From Monilinia fructicola (taxonomy: Eukaryota; Ascomycota; Leotiomycetes; Helotiales; Sclerotiniaceae), in assembly GCA_008692225.1 (NCBI GenBank), contig VICG01000008.1, positions 941,001-1,005,000 on the forward strand: 64,000 nt of DNA, written 5' to 3'. The position numbers were made by a program, and so were the translations under genes. Numbering within the stretch: position 1 is the first letter of the stretch; each line of letters starts with the position of its first letter. Positions 33,952 through 45,801 of this stretch are shown here, in pieces. The notes beneath the pieces are model-generated. The model saw only the letters and a list, made by a program, of their open reading frames with translations, searched no databases and was not told where the DNA came from.

Positions 33952-35321
33952 CCTTCCGCATGTTGGTTGGTGGTTTGAAGATTTTGCTGGGATATTGAAC
34001 TAGGTTTACAAGTGTACATTGAAATGATTTTGATTACGACAGATCAGCCCAGTCTAATGATAATTTTCTATTCTATTTCTACAAAAGATACGTATTCTAC
34101 AATTGTCAGTAACAAGTGGAAAGATATCTGGAGGAATCGGGGACAAGGAACAGGATATAAATAAGCAACAAAACGAAGCTCAACAAAGTTGCATTATCAC
34201 CAAAGTCTTATAATACTTCTAACAATAGATTCTTGATGTGGAAACATTTCGGAAGAAATTGAGAGGACCAATGGTTCGATCCAAAAAAATTACAAGTCTT
34301 CGTTGAATTATTAATATATAACTAGTATGTAGTCTTGGGCGTTAAGTTTATGACGTTTCTCAATACACGGTCGAACTCGCTGGAATATGAGATGTTACAA
34401 TCCAATTTCGAAGATGTTTGCAGGATTGTCATGAAGTATCTACCTCTGCCCATTATCGAGTGATAGCTGTGCGTGATATGCAGTCTGATTCTAGGTTGCG
34501 CCCTTAGATTGTCCTTCATTGACATCTTCTGGATGCATATTCAGGAAGGAGGGTTCGGCTATGCATTTGACTTTCAAGACCTCCAGTCTTAACGAGCGTT
34601 ACTTTTGCTTTCCATCCTATCATACTTGCCGTGCGGCTGAAATGACCCTGATGATTCCTCTTGTCTTGGGAGTTACTTTGAGTCAGTGAGCACTTTCTCT
34701 TGAGTCCTCAACTTTGGACAGTCTCCGGGGAATGCAATACCACTCCCTAGATCATCGTTTATTCTTATTCAATTATATCCTCATCGCGGTACCTAAATTT
34801 CGGCTGCTCTTCGATAGATATGTGATTCTGTAAGATTTTGATCAAAAACATCTTTCCCGGTCTGGCCAGCGACCAAGATCAGTATCTAGCCGACAAAGCA
34901 AACGGCATAGTCCTTGAACTTGGATATTAGTTCTACAGATCCCAAAATTCGTTGTGTGAAATGGCTCATTCAGATGCGGTAGGGATGTTGTGCAGGAGCT
35001 TGCAGGGGAGAAAGAATGAGTATAAGTATTCGTTTTGGAGCTTCCAGCTTAGAATTAGAGAAACCCCAAAGAATGATTTGTTATGGGTGAAGACTTCCAA
35101 CTTCGGTCTTAAGTGATGAGTAAATAGAATATTTGTCGCAGCCAGATATGATGGAAATGCTACTTTTTCCTTCCAAGGTTCCCAGCACAATCACTTGGTA
35201 GGTCTTTCCCAAGCTAGGATCTATTTGCAGCGCCCAAGCATGATATCCAGTTCAGCGTATTCAAATTCGCTGTGTATCTATCTTATCCTTTACGGCTCAT
35301 CCGTTCTTGAATTTTAACTTC
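33952..35321. other. Gene-poor interval
   Basis: About 1.4 kb with only short open frames; no domain, RNA gene or repeat was recognised. Confidence 0.5.
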
Positions 35322-36134
35322 TTACAAAATCATGTCTCCGATCGATATAGGATTCGAAAATTCCTCTTGAAGAAGTTGAGCAGAGCCACTTGATGAGCTC
35401 TCTCCCGAATTATAGATAGAAAGTCTAGCTAAGGAATAGCTCGCGCTGTTACTTGGTTTGAACTTCACAGTAGGAAAAAAATCATTGCGAGTTTGCGTCC
35501 CCGAATGTTCCCACGTCTCAGGAATGAATGCAGTTGTGATTGAATCATCCTGTATCACGGATTGTCTTGCTTCATCTGTCTCACAGCACGATCGTGTATA
35601 ATCTTTGAATTGAAGCTTTGCGTCGGAACATTGAGGACCACGCATAGAGCTAGGGTGGGGATAGAAAAACTGTCCAAATGGAACCGTATCTAAATCTTTG
35701 AAGAAGATGAGAGTAGCTGAAGTAGAGAAGGAAAGGCTGAATTTTGACTGGGCAAATGAGCTAGGCTGTGGGAGTGTAGGTAATAGAAGAGTAGAGGAAT
35801 AGGTCTTCGGGATTTTGCGCCGCAGGGATATTTCACCGTTCTTAGAACAAATGATTGTGCGGGAAACTGCTAGCAAAATTTCAAAAAGCAGTGGACTGGT
35901 GATGATATTTGACTGAGATGTCAAGAGACAAAAGAGAGAGTTGGTAAATGCGATGACCACCGCTGATGGTGAAGCATTTTCGGCTCTTGGACAGGCAGAT
36001 AAGCCACAGAAGAGACTCATCTCAGGAGTAAAATTCATAGTGGAAGATGTGTAGATCTTAAGACTCAAGTACTTTTCCAAAAACTTACCCTTGGTAACCC
36101 TGATGAGGTCCAAAGCAGTTTCGTTTGAATGCAT
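35322..36134 (-). CDS. Hypothetical protein, 270 residues
   Basis: A single open frame from ATG 36134, with no long competing frame on the other strand. The protein is rich in Ser, Phe and Leu with scattered Cys and no clear membrane helix, signal peptide or motif. A sequence resembling a strong donor (GGTAAGTTTTT) lies at about codon 16, but none of the nearby acceptors leads into a longer frame, so I keep it unspliced. It lies downstream of, and on the same strand as, the secretory lipase, about 200 bases from its stop. A chance frame is possible. Confidence 0.4.
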   Translation of the reverse strand: MHSNETALDLIRVTKGKFLEKYLSLKIYTSSTMNFTPEMSLFCGLSACPRAENASPSAVVIAFTNSLFCLLTSQSNIITSPLLFEILLAVSRTIICSKNGEISLRRKIPKTYSSTLLLPTLPQPSSFAQSKFSLSFSTSATLIFFKDLDTVPFGQFFYPHPSSMRGPQCSDAKLQFKDYTRSCCETDEARQSVIQDDSITTAFIPETWEHSGTQTRNDFFPTVKFKPSNSASYSLARLSIYNSGESSSSGSAQLLQEEFSNPISIGDMIL

Positions 36135-36339
36135 GTGTTACCATCATCAAGGATTTGAATAAGGTAAAAATAGAGAATGTTATGTATTTAGATATTAACT
36201 AAAATCTGTCTTGGGACATGAAAAATTACAGTCGGATATCTCCGCGGTCTCAGTTACATGTCATGAAATAGCTTCTTAATCGTTGAGATTGTTAAGCAAG
36301 AGCTTGGTACAATCATTCAATACTCTGACTCCAAATATC

Positions 36340-37743
36340 CTAGCTAGAGCCGAATGCTTTATGCCACCACCCTTCCACCTCTTCTTCCGCATATTCCTCC
36401 GCCACCTCCATACCATTTTTCGAGAGCAATTCCCCTAAAAGTCCCATGACAGATTCACCCATCTCCTCCATGACATCCCAATTAGGAGTGAGAAACTTTA
36501 CATCTGTGGTTGAGCACCCGGGAGGGGCCCCTTTCCCCTCCAGCAAATTTCGCAGGAAAACAATAGCAGACGAACATCCCAGAATTGACTCTGAAGGATG
36601 AGATCCATACAAATTACGCTCGTATTGGACTTGACCCCCATCCGCACAAAACTTGGCCACCAGATCATCATCAAGGGCAATTGGTGCAATCGCATCGTTT
36701 ACAGTTTTGTATATATGTAACGGCATTTTCGGTGTACCTCTCAGCCCCATGGTACCCGTTTCTTTGATTATTTCTTTTACTTCGGGGTGTTTGAACAAAT
36801 CGAAACCTGTTTTGAAATATTTCTCGATATTCTTTCCCTTAAAGGAGTCACTGTTCGGCATTGCACACCTTGTCTTCGCCTTATAGAACTCATCAGCAGT
36901 TTCCGGGACCAAGTCTTCATTGAGTATTTGTTCCAGTCTAGGATACGCAGTCATGAGACCAATGATGCCAGAAGGGGCATAACCAGCACTGTCGCCTCCG
37001 TTTATGCTTCTAATCGTGCTCTCAACATTAACAATGCTACCGCCAGCTGCAGCACCAAGAATATTCAGCTCGGGCGCATAGGTGGTGTGCAGTTGTGCCG
37101 CCCACTGGGTAGGAATGGACCCACCCGAATATCCCCACATAACTATGTCAGCGTTTTCTGAAACGCCAGTAAAGTCGCAAGAGTTCATCAGAGCACGTAT
37201 TGAGTCGAGGAGTGCATAGCCGGAAGAGAGACCGCATGAGAACGATGCCTTAGACCCTTCATAATCGGGAACACTGACAATATACTTATGTTTCAACAGA
37301 CCGGCGATGTACAGAATGCTAGCTTGAGACTGCATAGTCTTGTGAGACGCATGCTGTTGAAGTGCATAAGAGGTAGAGCAGTCAAAACAAGCAGAGTCCA
37401 TGAAGTCCTGCTGAGATACTACACGAGAGTAATTTGCATCGTGAGGGATGAGGACGGTTGATACTGTGTGAGAAGCTTCACCGCTGGCAGAAGTCGTCCG
37501 AAAAAGAATTTGATGGGCGGAATAGAGGTCAAGAGGGACTTCTCCAAATGCAGAAAGTGGAGATGGTGGAGGACGATGGCCGAGTATCGTACCCGGTGGT
37601 TTATCTTCAAATCCTTCTGGTGGATAATAGAATGGATCTTGGCTGGGAAGAGTGACATCACGCTGAAAAATGGGGTTGGTGGAAGCAAATGGAGCAAACA
37701 AGAAAATCGTCACGAGGACCTTGAAGCAGATTGAATTGATCAT
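36340..37743 (-). CDS. Secretory lipase (LIP family)
   Basis: A single exon of 467 codons from ATG 37743, chosen because it begins a clear signal peptide (INSICFKVLVTIFLFAPFAST, cut about residue 24). The protein matches the fungal secretory lipase family known from Candida LIP enzymes: PPGTILGHR near the start, the FDC cysteine region, SVPDYEGSKASF, and the nucleophile elbow GYSGGS with Ser about residue 206. A likely triad is completed by Asp about 350 (TVNDAIAP) and His about 382 (YGSHPSE). It should be exported and release fatty acids and glycerol from triacylglycerols or cutin-like esters. The aquaglyceroporin and glycerol kinase genes follow within 8 kb. Confidence 0.92.
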   Translation of the reverse strand: MINSICFKVLVTIFLFAPFASTNPIFQRDVTLPSQDPFYYPPEGFEDKPPGTILGHRPPPSPLSAFGEVPLDLYSAHQILFRTTSASGEASHTVSTVLIPHDANYSRVVSQQDFMDSACFDCSTSYALQQHASHKTMQSQASILYIAGLLKHKYIVSVPDYEGSKASFSCGLSSGYALLDSIRALMNSCDFTGVSENADIVMWGYSGGSIPTQWAAQLHTTYAPELNILGAAAGGSIVNVESTIRSINGGDSAGYAPSGIIGLMTAYPRLEQILNEDLVPETADEFYKAKTRCAMPNSDSFKGKNIEKYFKTGFDLFKHPEVKEIIKETGTMGLRGTPKMPLHIYKTVNDAIAPIALDDDLVAKFCADGGQVQYERNLYGSHPSESILGCSSAIVFLRNLLEGKGAPPGCSTTDVKFLTPNWDVMEEMGESVMGLLGELLSKNGMEVAEEYAEEEVEGWWHKAFGSS

Positions 37744-39783
37744 TTTCGTGAGAGTCTTTGGCACAGTAAGTTCATGTGAAATCAACGAAAAGGCTGTACC
37801 AATTCGTGTAAAAAGAAAAGGGAGTGCTTCTCTCCTTTGCATAACAGCCCGATAACGGTCTTATAGACGACCGCAAACTTGCTTACTACTGTTGCCCCGC
37901 CACTATTATGTTAATCCTACTGCTTGGTGATTAAAGAAAGATGATATCATGAACTTGGCATTTCGTGGATACAACCACAACCTTCATCAAAGCGTTCAAC
38001 TGAAATCATGAACAGTCTCTGCTAAAGGAGTCACGGAGAAAGCATCATATTCTTTCTCGGTAGTCGTCTGAATCGATAGCATATCGCATTCAGTACTTGA
38101 TTCGAATGATACATCATAAAGTATATTGACTTGAATAGATATATGGGTGTTGTGTTTGATGAGAGGTCGGATACTAACAAGGGCCTGGTAGCAGGAAATG
38201 AGAGCTAAACTCTAAATCAACAACTAATTGACTAGCTAGCAACAACAGCAGGGAAGTGATTTCCAACTAGAATCTGAAATAGCAAAGCGTATAGCTTCAT
38301 CGGTCGATGATTAAATGGTAACAATAACAAATTCTGGGAAAACATCCATCTTTCATTTCAAAGGGCCTCTCTTCTCATCATGTATTAAGATGAAAATACC
38401 ACCCTATGGAGCCTCTCCTCCCTACAATCTTGAATAGTGGCTACCGCCATGATCGACTGTATACGATAATTCTCCAAGCTGATTTAATTGTGTGCTTTGA
38501 GAGAGAAACATCTGATACTATAAGTGAGTAAAGTGGGATATTACGATAAGAATGTAGGAAAATGCTAATGTTCAAAAAGCCAAAGCAACTCAATACCTAT
38601 CGTCATCTCATCTCCAACTTCATGCTAAGCCCCACTCCACACGCTCAGGTACCAAACACCATTAACCGTTGCAAAATAACGTGCGCTAGTATGTATACGC
38701 ACAGAATATCGGATTTCCAAATATGATCACCTACAAAGTCCGCTTAATGACTTTTCCCCCAGATCAATAATATGATCATGTGACTATATGATCCATATGA
38801 ACATTTGTTGCTTGTCCGAGTAACCTGCTTCATAAGTGTATATGATTTTGATGGCAGCGGCAACAATCCGGGGCTTGATTGAAATAGAGTGGGGCGGTGC
38901 GCTTAGCGGGAAGCTAAAAGGGGGGTAGAACACTTACGATCATTGTTACTAGACCTGACTTATTCAAACGAACATTGTGTCCATGATTTGTGGGAAAAAC
39001 AAGTTTTAGAACGATCAAAGAAATGGAATTTAGCGGCCATAGACATTCAGTTCTAAGCAAGTGATGGAAAATAATTTATTATGAATCTCGAAGATGGTGG
39101 GGGGAGTATGTATGGCAGCATTGATATCATAGAGTTAGAGTTCAAATGGGTTTTAAATAAAGCGCAAGTTGGAAATGGGATAATCATTCATATGAAAAGT
39201 AGAATTGAGAAAGATACCGAGTAATATAAGAGAGGTACTTCAAATTGTTTTGGTGAAGATGAGTCTGTCAATGCATATGTTGATAGAGAACAGATGAGAT
39301 TTCTTATTGTATGAGTTGAAAAGAACGGCTGAATGGTACTGTATAAATCTCTAATGGGATGAGAGAGCCAGTGTTATGAGAAGAATAATCATCTTCATAG
39401 TTGTTTATTAGAAGACTTTGGATATCGATTTCCACTTAAAGCTATGCAATGGCCCTACAAGCCAGAGAGACAAGTTGCGAAGTCATGTGAGATCAATTGT
39501 GTGCTACATACTCACAAACATGAATAAACAGCAATCTTGCAGAGTATAGACCTTCAAGTATAAGAGCCACATTGCATTATCATCTTCCGGCATGATTGGT
39601 GGCAGTGCACGGCATATCCCTCTCTTTTCTTCCACAGATATAGTAGATCTGCGGTATAGTCTGACATGCGGAACACCTATCCAATAAATTGAGAGTCAAA
39701 ATTATCATTTAAAACAGCACTACCTCTCCTGCACTTTGCGGATTGAAACGCTAACTTGGAGGATCATCTCCACCCATTGTCTT
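37744..39783. other. AT-rich intergenic region
   Basis: About 2 kb of AT-rich sequence between the lipase and the aquaglyceroporin genes, both on minus. It should hold the lipase promoter and the aquaglyceroporin 3' untranslated region. No open frame of note. Confidence 0.55.
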
Positions 39784-41180
39784 TCATACCGGTGACTCAA
39801 CTCTATTGCTCTTGAGACCGCCAGGTATTAACCGCTTCAATCCCATCCAAGGGGTATTGATAGGGCTCTCGCCAGTAAAGATGAAGACATCTATGCATAA
39901 ATTAGATTAAACTTCATTCATTCAAGACACGGGCATCGAGAGAGGGTGAGTACATACCATATAGCCAACCTCCAAACAAGCATCCAAAGAATGGCGCAAC
40001 CATAGGCACCCAAAAGTAATAGTTACCGGCACTCCAAACTTCGTTACCATAGCCCAGGAAGTAACTCATTAACCTTGGACCAAAGTCTCTAGCCAGATTA
40101 ATAGCATATCCAGTCTCCCCTATGAAAATTTGGAATCAATATTCTGGCTCTGTGCCGGGGACTCATAAATTTTCACTTACAGCCGAAGCACGCCCCAATA
40201 CCAAAGATTACAAAGAAAAGCCCAAGTGGAGTGAGGTTTCCCGCCCCCAGGTTTCCATTGTCTTGTAGGGAGTATATGCAAAACATCAGGATAGTGCTGG
40301 CGATAAATTCGGAGAAGAATTGTCCAGTCTTGGTCATGAATGGGGCGGGGTATGTACAGAATATGCCTGCAGACGAGGTGTTTAAGCCAACGGTTCGAAG
40401 GTCGGGCCCCCCTTCATAGACATCAATAGCGGATTTATAGTTAGCTGTAAGAATTGAAAGTTAGCTCACGGGCAGTATATTTATGAGGAACAAACATACC
40501 ATAGACTACACCAGCGGCACACATTGCACCCAATACTTGCGCTAGCATATAAATGGGGAATTTCCGCCAGGGGAATTTGCGATAAACACAGTTTGTAAAT
40601 GTGACAGCTGGGTTGATATGAGCACCACTAACTCCTGAGGCATAGACTCCAAGCATGACTCCAATTCTATTGGGGTTGTTAGCCACCATGGACTTAAAAC
40701 TATAGTAAGCACTTACCCCCAACCCCAAGATATTGACTGATATGAGCCCTTTTCGCCCGAGCTAAGTACCACTTGCGCAACAACACCATCCCCAAATAAG
40801 ATCCTGCTCAAATGTCAATGACTGAATGAAAAAGGAAAGGATTACCAATGTCTCAAGGAATAAGAGATATGAATTGATACTCACAAGATAAACACACCAA
40901 AGAATTCTGAGAAAGGCTCCCGCATACTATGTCTAATACGACTCCACTGCAGATCTGGTTTGCATTGCTTTTCGAGATCTTGTGGGATTTTATGATCAAT
41001 TCCAGGTCCATGTTCAGCATAGGCCCCACTACCTACACTGTGGGTTGTTTGTGTGTTGTGGCCATCCAGTGTGGACTCCTGCATAGAGAGATTTGGTGAG
41101 GAATTCTTGGATTCCAATACCTCGATATGCTCATCGTGACTGACGGTAGCCTTAGCCGACTCTTGCTTTTCTAGATGCAT
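39784..41180 (-). CDS. Aquaglyceroporin (MIP family), six exons
   Basis: Exons on minus are 41180-40885, 40803-40717, 40666-40500, 40444-40181, 40119-39958 and 39890-39784; all five introns are GT-AG and the 360-codon frame is kept throughout. A hydrophilic N-terminus of about 90 residues is followed by the six-helix channel. The first half-helix motif is GAHINPAVTF (NPA at about 146-148); the second is YAINLARDFGPR, with NLA in place of NPA (about 279-281). The NxARD form is common in fungal aquaglyceroporins, and the Asp after the Arg widens the pore for glycerol. The protein should conduct glycerol, and perhaps water or small solutes, across the plasma membrane. A glycerol kinase gene diverges from it 2.8 kb away. 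Confidence 0.95.
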
Positions 41181-44028
41181 CTTGAACAGTTGAAAAATTA
41201 GAAATCTAGAAAAACTATTATCTGGCTTAGCTGCTCATATATGAGAAGATAAGCGACTGTTACGTGATGGCAACTCATAGATGTAACTTGAAACCATGAT
41301 CCAGACCATTATATACGGGACTTAAGCTGCGGGATAGACCGCGTTGTAGCTGGAACTCAATTGGAGGAGCATGTGAACAACATATCTAGGGTATTGGGAC
41401 TGTTATCGCCCTGTCAAGACCTTGGTAGTACACCTAGATATGACCAAAGATTGGTCTCGAGAAAAAGCCTAGGTTGGCGCTTTCAGTCGAAAGGGAAGTT
41501 ACTTCAAAAAGTTAACCAATTTCTGATCATCCCATCAACTACGAACTTAGCCACCATGGTTGCGGAAGTTAAAATCTGAGATAAAACACTGGCAAGATGC
41601 GCAAATTTTCTTACTTCCAAATATGGAAAGCATGGAAGGGAGAGGGGAAGAGAACGATCAGGTTGTTTGGGTCGAGTAAGCCAAGACTATCAAAAGGTGA
41701 ACATATTTGCATCGGAGTAATCCAAATATGGGAAGAATGAAGCAACGCGTAATATCTAAGCATAGAAGCGGCGCATATGCCAGTACGTTGGTGATTTGAA
41801 TGTCAAGTGGCAACACCGCGATATGGGGTGGTGAGCTTCGGACAATATTGGAAGATGCACGAGAGTTGCTCACCAATAGCTTCAATATATCCTTGTTGCA
41901 GCCATACAATGATTGATGGCTCAATTGTGCCTGCTTCACTCCGCATTAAGGATGCCTGCAGAACAATAGGGGGCAGCTGAATGGTAATCAGGAGCAGAAT
42001 TCCTCAGTCTACGATAAGTCGAATGAGATTTTGGTAGTGATTTAGAGGTCTGGCTATCCCAGGTAGATTAAGCTCACTCGAGAAAACTTGCAAGAGCTAC
42101 AATGGTACTCCCACGGTAGATAGTACAGTTGGACTAAGTTCTCGTAAAACGGCACATTGCATCAAGAACTCTTTCAAAATTCTCATCTACTTCCGTACTC
42201 GTGCTCGATTTCAATTGGCTTATCGCGGATCAACTCATCCTTTGCAATACCCCTCAATACGATGAATGGCCAAGCAGCATCATTAACGGACGAGAACAAT
42301 AATCGCTCCGGCGTCAATACGAACCAAAAGCGGTCATTTAGTCTGTGTGGTTGATTTTGACTGCTCGGCAGGAAAATATCCACTTACCCCAGTCTCCACT
42401 GTATAAGATTTCAATCCTCCATATCGCATCGAAATCTTTCCCCGCATGACATGGATCTCACCTTATGGTGCAGTGCATGCACATAGTGCTAGGAATGGTA
42501 GGTGAGACAGTCTTGCCGATATCTATTCTGAACGGCCAACTGCATAGATGGCTGTCGAACGAAAATACCCCCTCATCGTTGAAGACGGACCAAAATTTCA
42601 CACGTCCAATAAGCGCTCAATTCCATGGCGTTGCAATCAAGTGGCTCTATACCGATGGCTGACGGATATCAGAGCTGTTTGTGGAAGGCTTAAATCATTG
42701 AGATTCACCACCAGGGGCCATTTTCAAGGATATGATACGTCAATGGCTTCCTCATGTAAGTCGATAATAAGTTCTAAGAAAGTTGATTCGGTCCTCAATT
42801 TCGGAACATCCTACGAACCCCTTGACGGATATAGAGCTAGGTTCTGCATTATAGGTGATCTAAACGTTTAGATTGTCTCAATAATCCTAAAACTTTGTCG
42901 TTGGAAATTTTGGTGGGGCGCCATGTGCGAGGTGGATCCTAAGACAGGTTATAGTTGGGATAATCCTAATGCAAATCCAACCTGAGCAGGGAAGCTGACC
43001 GTATGTTCTATTAGCCTTGGTAATCATTTATGGGTTGCAATCATGGTCAGTTGGCACTAAAGTCGGTGTACGTGCTCTGGCGAGATTGCGGGGTAGTGGA
43101 GGGCTGTGCTGCGCCGTCTCATGAGCCGAGGACTTCGCTCGATCTCTTGGTTCTAGAAACTTTTTGAAAACGTTAGCAACTCTCTCCGCCGTCTCCAGTA
43201 TTCGGACTTTGCTTTTCGTGATACGAGCCGCATGAGAGTAGCGATCATAACCGATCTGAAATAACCACTCCAAATATTATGAGTTCCAATTCTTCGCAAT
43301 GAAGTTATTAGTATCGCTCTGATGATGTTCACAGATGCAATATACCGATACCTGCCGAGAAATGACCAGCGGACAAGCATGGCGCTGGACGTTTGTTTGA
43401 TCAGAAATCTCAATAAGGATAATCATCCGAGCATTTGCCATTAGCCCTTCGACTTGCAGCTACTGCACTGTGTAAGCATAACTTTCCATTTCTGACTTAT
43501 ATCTAATTATTTTCTTGGGAATTTTGATCAGGATTTCGCCATCTCCCCGCAATTGCAATTGCATTTGCTTTCTAGCATCCGGGTCACATATCCCGCTGGT
43601 GAGGACGTTTTTTCGGTTCCGTTCTTGGTCCCTGTCTATTTGGGCGGTAGAAATCGAATGATATGATACTGATAGATATTCTGAAAATTGAGAAAACTAA
43701 CCACTCATCATGCATATTTCGATAGCTGCGATGTCGTAACGTTACACTTATTAGCCACTCTATTGGTCCATACCGAGATAACAAAGGAACTTCGTGTTCT
43801 CGTACAGTATGTTTGCGGAATGGACCCGCTCATTCGATGCAAGCCATTCACATTGACCGGGCTATTCCATGGGGCCAACCTTCCAAGAAGCCTCACATGC
43901 TTCAGTTACGGAAAGATTTTCTCCGGATGACGGACTCTAGAGCTCTTCTCTCAGGCCCGCCTATTCACTCGTGGCTACAAAACTCAAAGGTTTTGGCACA
44001 TCTATCCGTAAATTTCAACACAGTCAAA
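41181..44028. other. Region between divergent aquaglyceroporin and glycerol kinase genes
   Basis: About 2.8 kb between two divergent start codons, probably holding both promoters. The glycerol kinase frame stays open without a stop for about 215 bases upstream of the chosen start. On minus, around 43.0-43.5 kb, two overlapping frames have somewhat protein-like, basic composition and may be a gene relic, but nothing is identifiable. Confidence 0.45.
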
Positions 44029-45801
44029 ATGGCTGACCACAATTCGGTATCCAGTCATGAGTCCTTCATATCAGTCTCCAGCCATGAATCCTTCATAGGT
44101 TCTATCGATCAAGGCACCACAAGTACAAGATTCTTAATCTTCAACAGAGATGGTGAGCCCGTTGCGTCGCATCAAGTCGAGTTCTCTCAGATATATCCAC
44201 AATCGGGGTTTGTACCTATGTCCGTTTCGGTGATTATCAGTGCTAACCAGGAAAAGGTGGCACGAGCATGACCCTCTTGAGATCATCGACTCCATCGAGG
44301 TTTGCATTGAAGGTGCTGTCAAACAGTTTGAAGAACAAGGTCACTCCGCAAGACAGATCAAAGCCGTAGGACTCACGAACCAACGAGAAACAACAGTTGT
44401 CTGGGATCACGAAACAGGAGAGCCCCTAGCAAATGCCATAGTCTGGACAGATACTAGAAATCAGGCCTTGGTCAGAAAACTGAAAGCCAGGCTTGGATCT
44501 GATAAGCTACAGGGCCTTTGTGGTCTTCCTTTATCGACGTATCCTTCAGTTGGCAAGCTTCTGTGGTTGATTGAAAATAATGGTAAAGTCGCAGACGCGT
44601 ATGCTCGAGGAAAACTGTCGTTCGGGACTGTTGATTCATGGGTCATTTATAAACTAAATGGTGGACCAAAAAAGAATGTATTCGTGACGGATCCCACGAA
44701 TGCATCTCGTTCAATGTTCATGAACTTGTATACTCTCGAGTATGATGAGCAGCTTCTGGATTTCTTCAGATTTGATATGGATAAACTTCAGTACGTCTCC
44801 TGCTATTTATAATCTCGAGTACGCACTAACGTAGTAGTCTTCCCAAAATTGTCCGTTCGTCAGATCGCGAATCCTTTGGCACCCTTACGACGGGAATTTT
44901 GAAAGGAGTTCCTATCACGGGTATTCTCGGTGATCAATCGGCAGCTCTTGTTGGTCAAAAAGGTTTCACTCCAGGCAGAGCAAAGAACACTTATGGAACG
45001 GGCTGCTTCCTACTCTATCATGTTGGCGATAAACCTGTAATCTCTACACATGGCCTTTTAAGTACTGTTGCGTACGACTTTGATGGTAAACCACAATATG
45101 CTTTAGAAGGGAGTATCGCAGTCGCAGGCTCCAGCATCAAATTCCTTCAGAACAACCTTGGATTCATTGATTCTTCAACCAAGGTCAGCCAACTTGCCGA
45201 GACCGTAGAAGATAATGGCGGTGTCACTTTTGTGACAGCATTTAGCGGATTGTTTGCTCCATACTGGTACGACGACGCTCGCGGTACTCTTTGTAAGATG
45301 CATCCTGCCGTCTTCTAACCATATTACTGACAAGTTGATAGTTGGCATCACCGCATACACACAAAAAGGTCATATCGCTCGCGCAACCTTGGAGGCGACG
45401 TGCTTTCAAACGAAGGCCATCTTGGATGCGATGGAAAAGGATAGTGGAAAGAAACTCGCTGAGCTCGCTGTCGATGGTGGCATGAGCAACTCCGATCTTT
45501 GTATGCAAGTAAGTTTTGTTTTCCAGAACCTTTTTTTTTCGGATAAGGCCTAAGATTGTTTCAGACTCAAGCCGATCTTATTTCGATCCCGGTTGAACGT
45601 CCAAGAATGTTGGAGACAACAGCATTAGGTGCCGCGATTGCTGCAGGATTTGCTGTGGGAGTCTGGGAAACTTTCGACGAATTGAAAAACATCAATATCG
45701 CAGGTAAAACAGAATTTCATCCCAAGATCACCAAGGAGGAGAGTAAGGAGAAGTTTTCACGATGGTCAAAGGCAGTCGAAATGTGCAAAGGCTGGTTATA
45801 A
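44029..45801 (+). CDS. GUT1: Glycerol kinase (FGGY family), five exons
   Basis: Exons 44029-44207, 44257-44790, 44838-45292, 45342-45508 and 45565-45801 give 523 residues. The N-terminal phosphate-binding motif [16 protein letters not shown], the glycerol-contact stretch SGWHEHDP (read across intron 1), [33 protein letters not shown], the FGGY-type [11 protein letters not shown], and the closing [16 protein letters not shown] and LGAAIAAG are all present. It phosphorylates glycerol to glycerol 3-phosphate in the cytosol or on mitochondria, the entry to glycerol catabolism. Exon 3 may start three bases earlier at a second AG. The N-terminus contains a near-perfect nine-residue duplication (SVSSHESFI twice). 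In-frame ATGs at 43897 and 43927 could give a longer protein. Confidence 0.96.

Noticed and set aside
43028..43413. Two overlapping basic frames on minus upstream of glycerol kinase
   Set aside because: They look somewhat protein-like, but no start, splice structure or family could be found; at most a gene relic.
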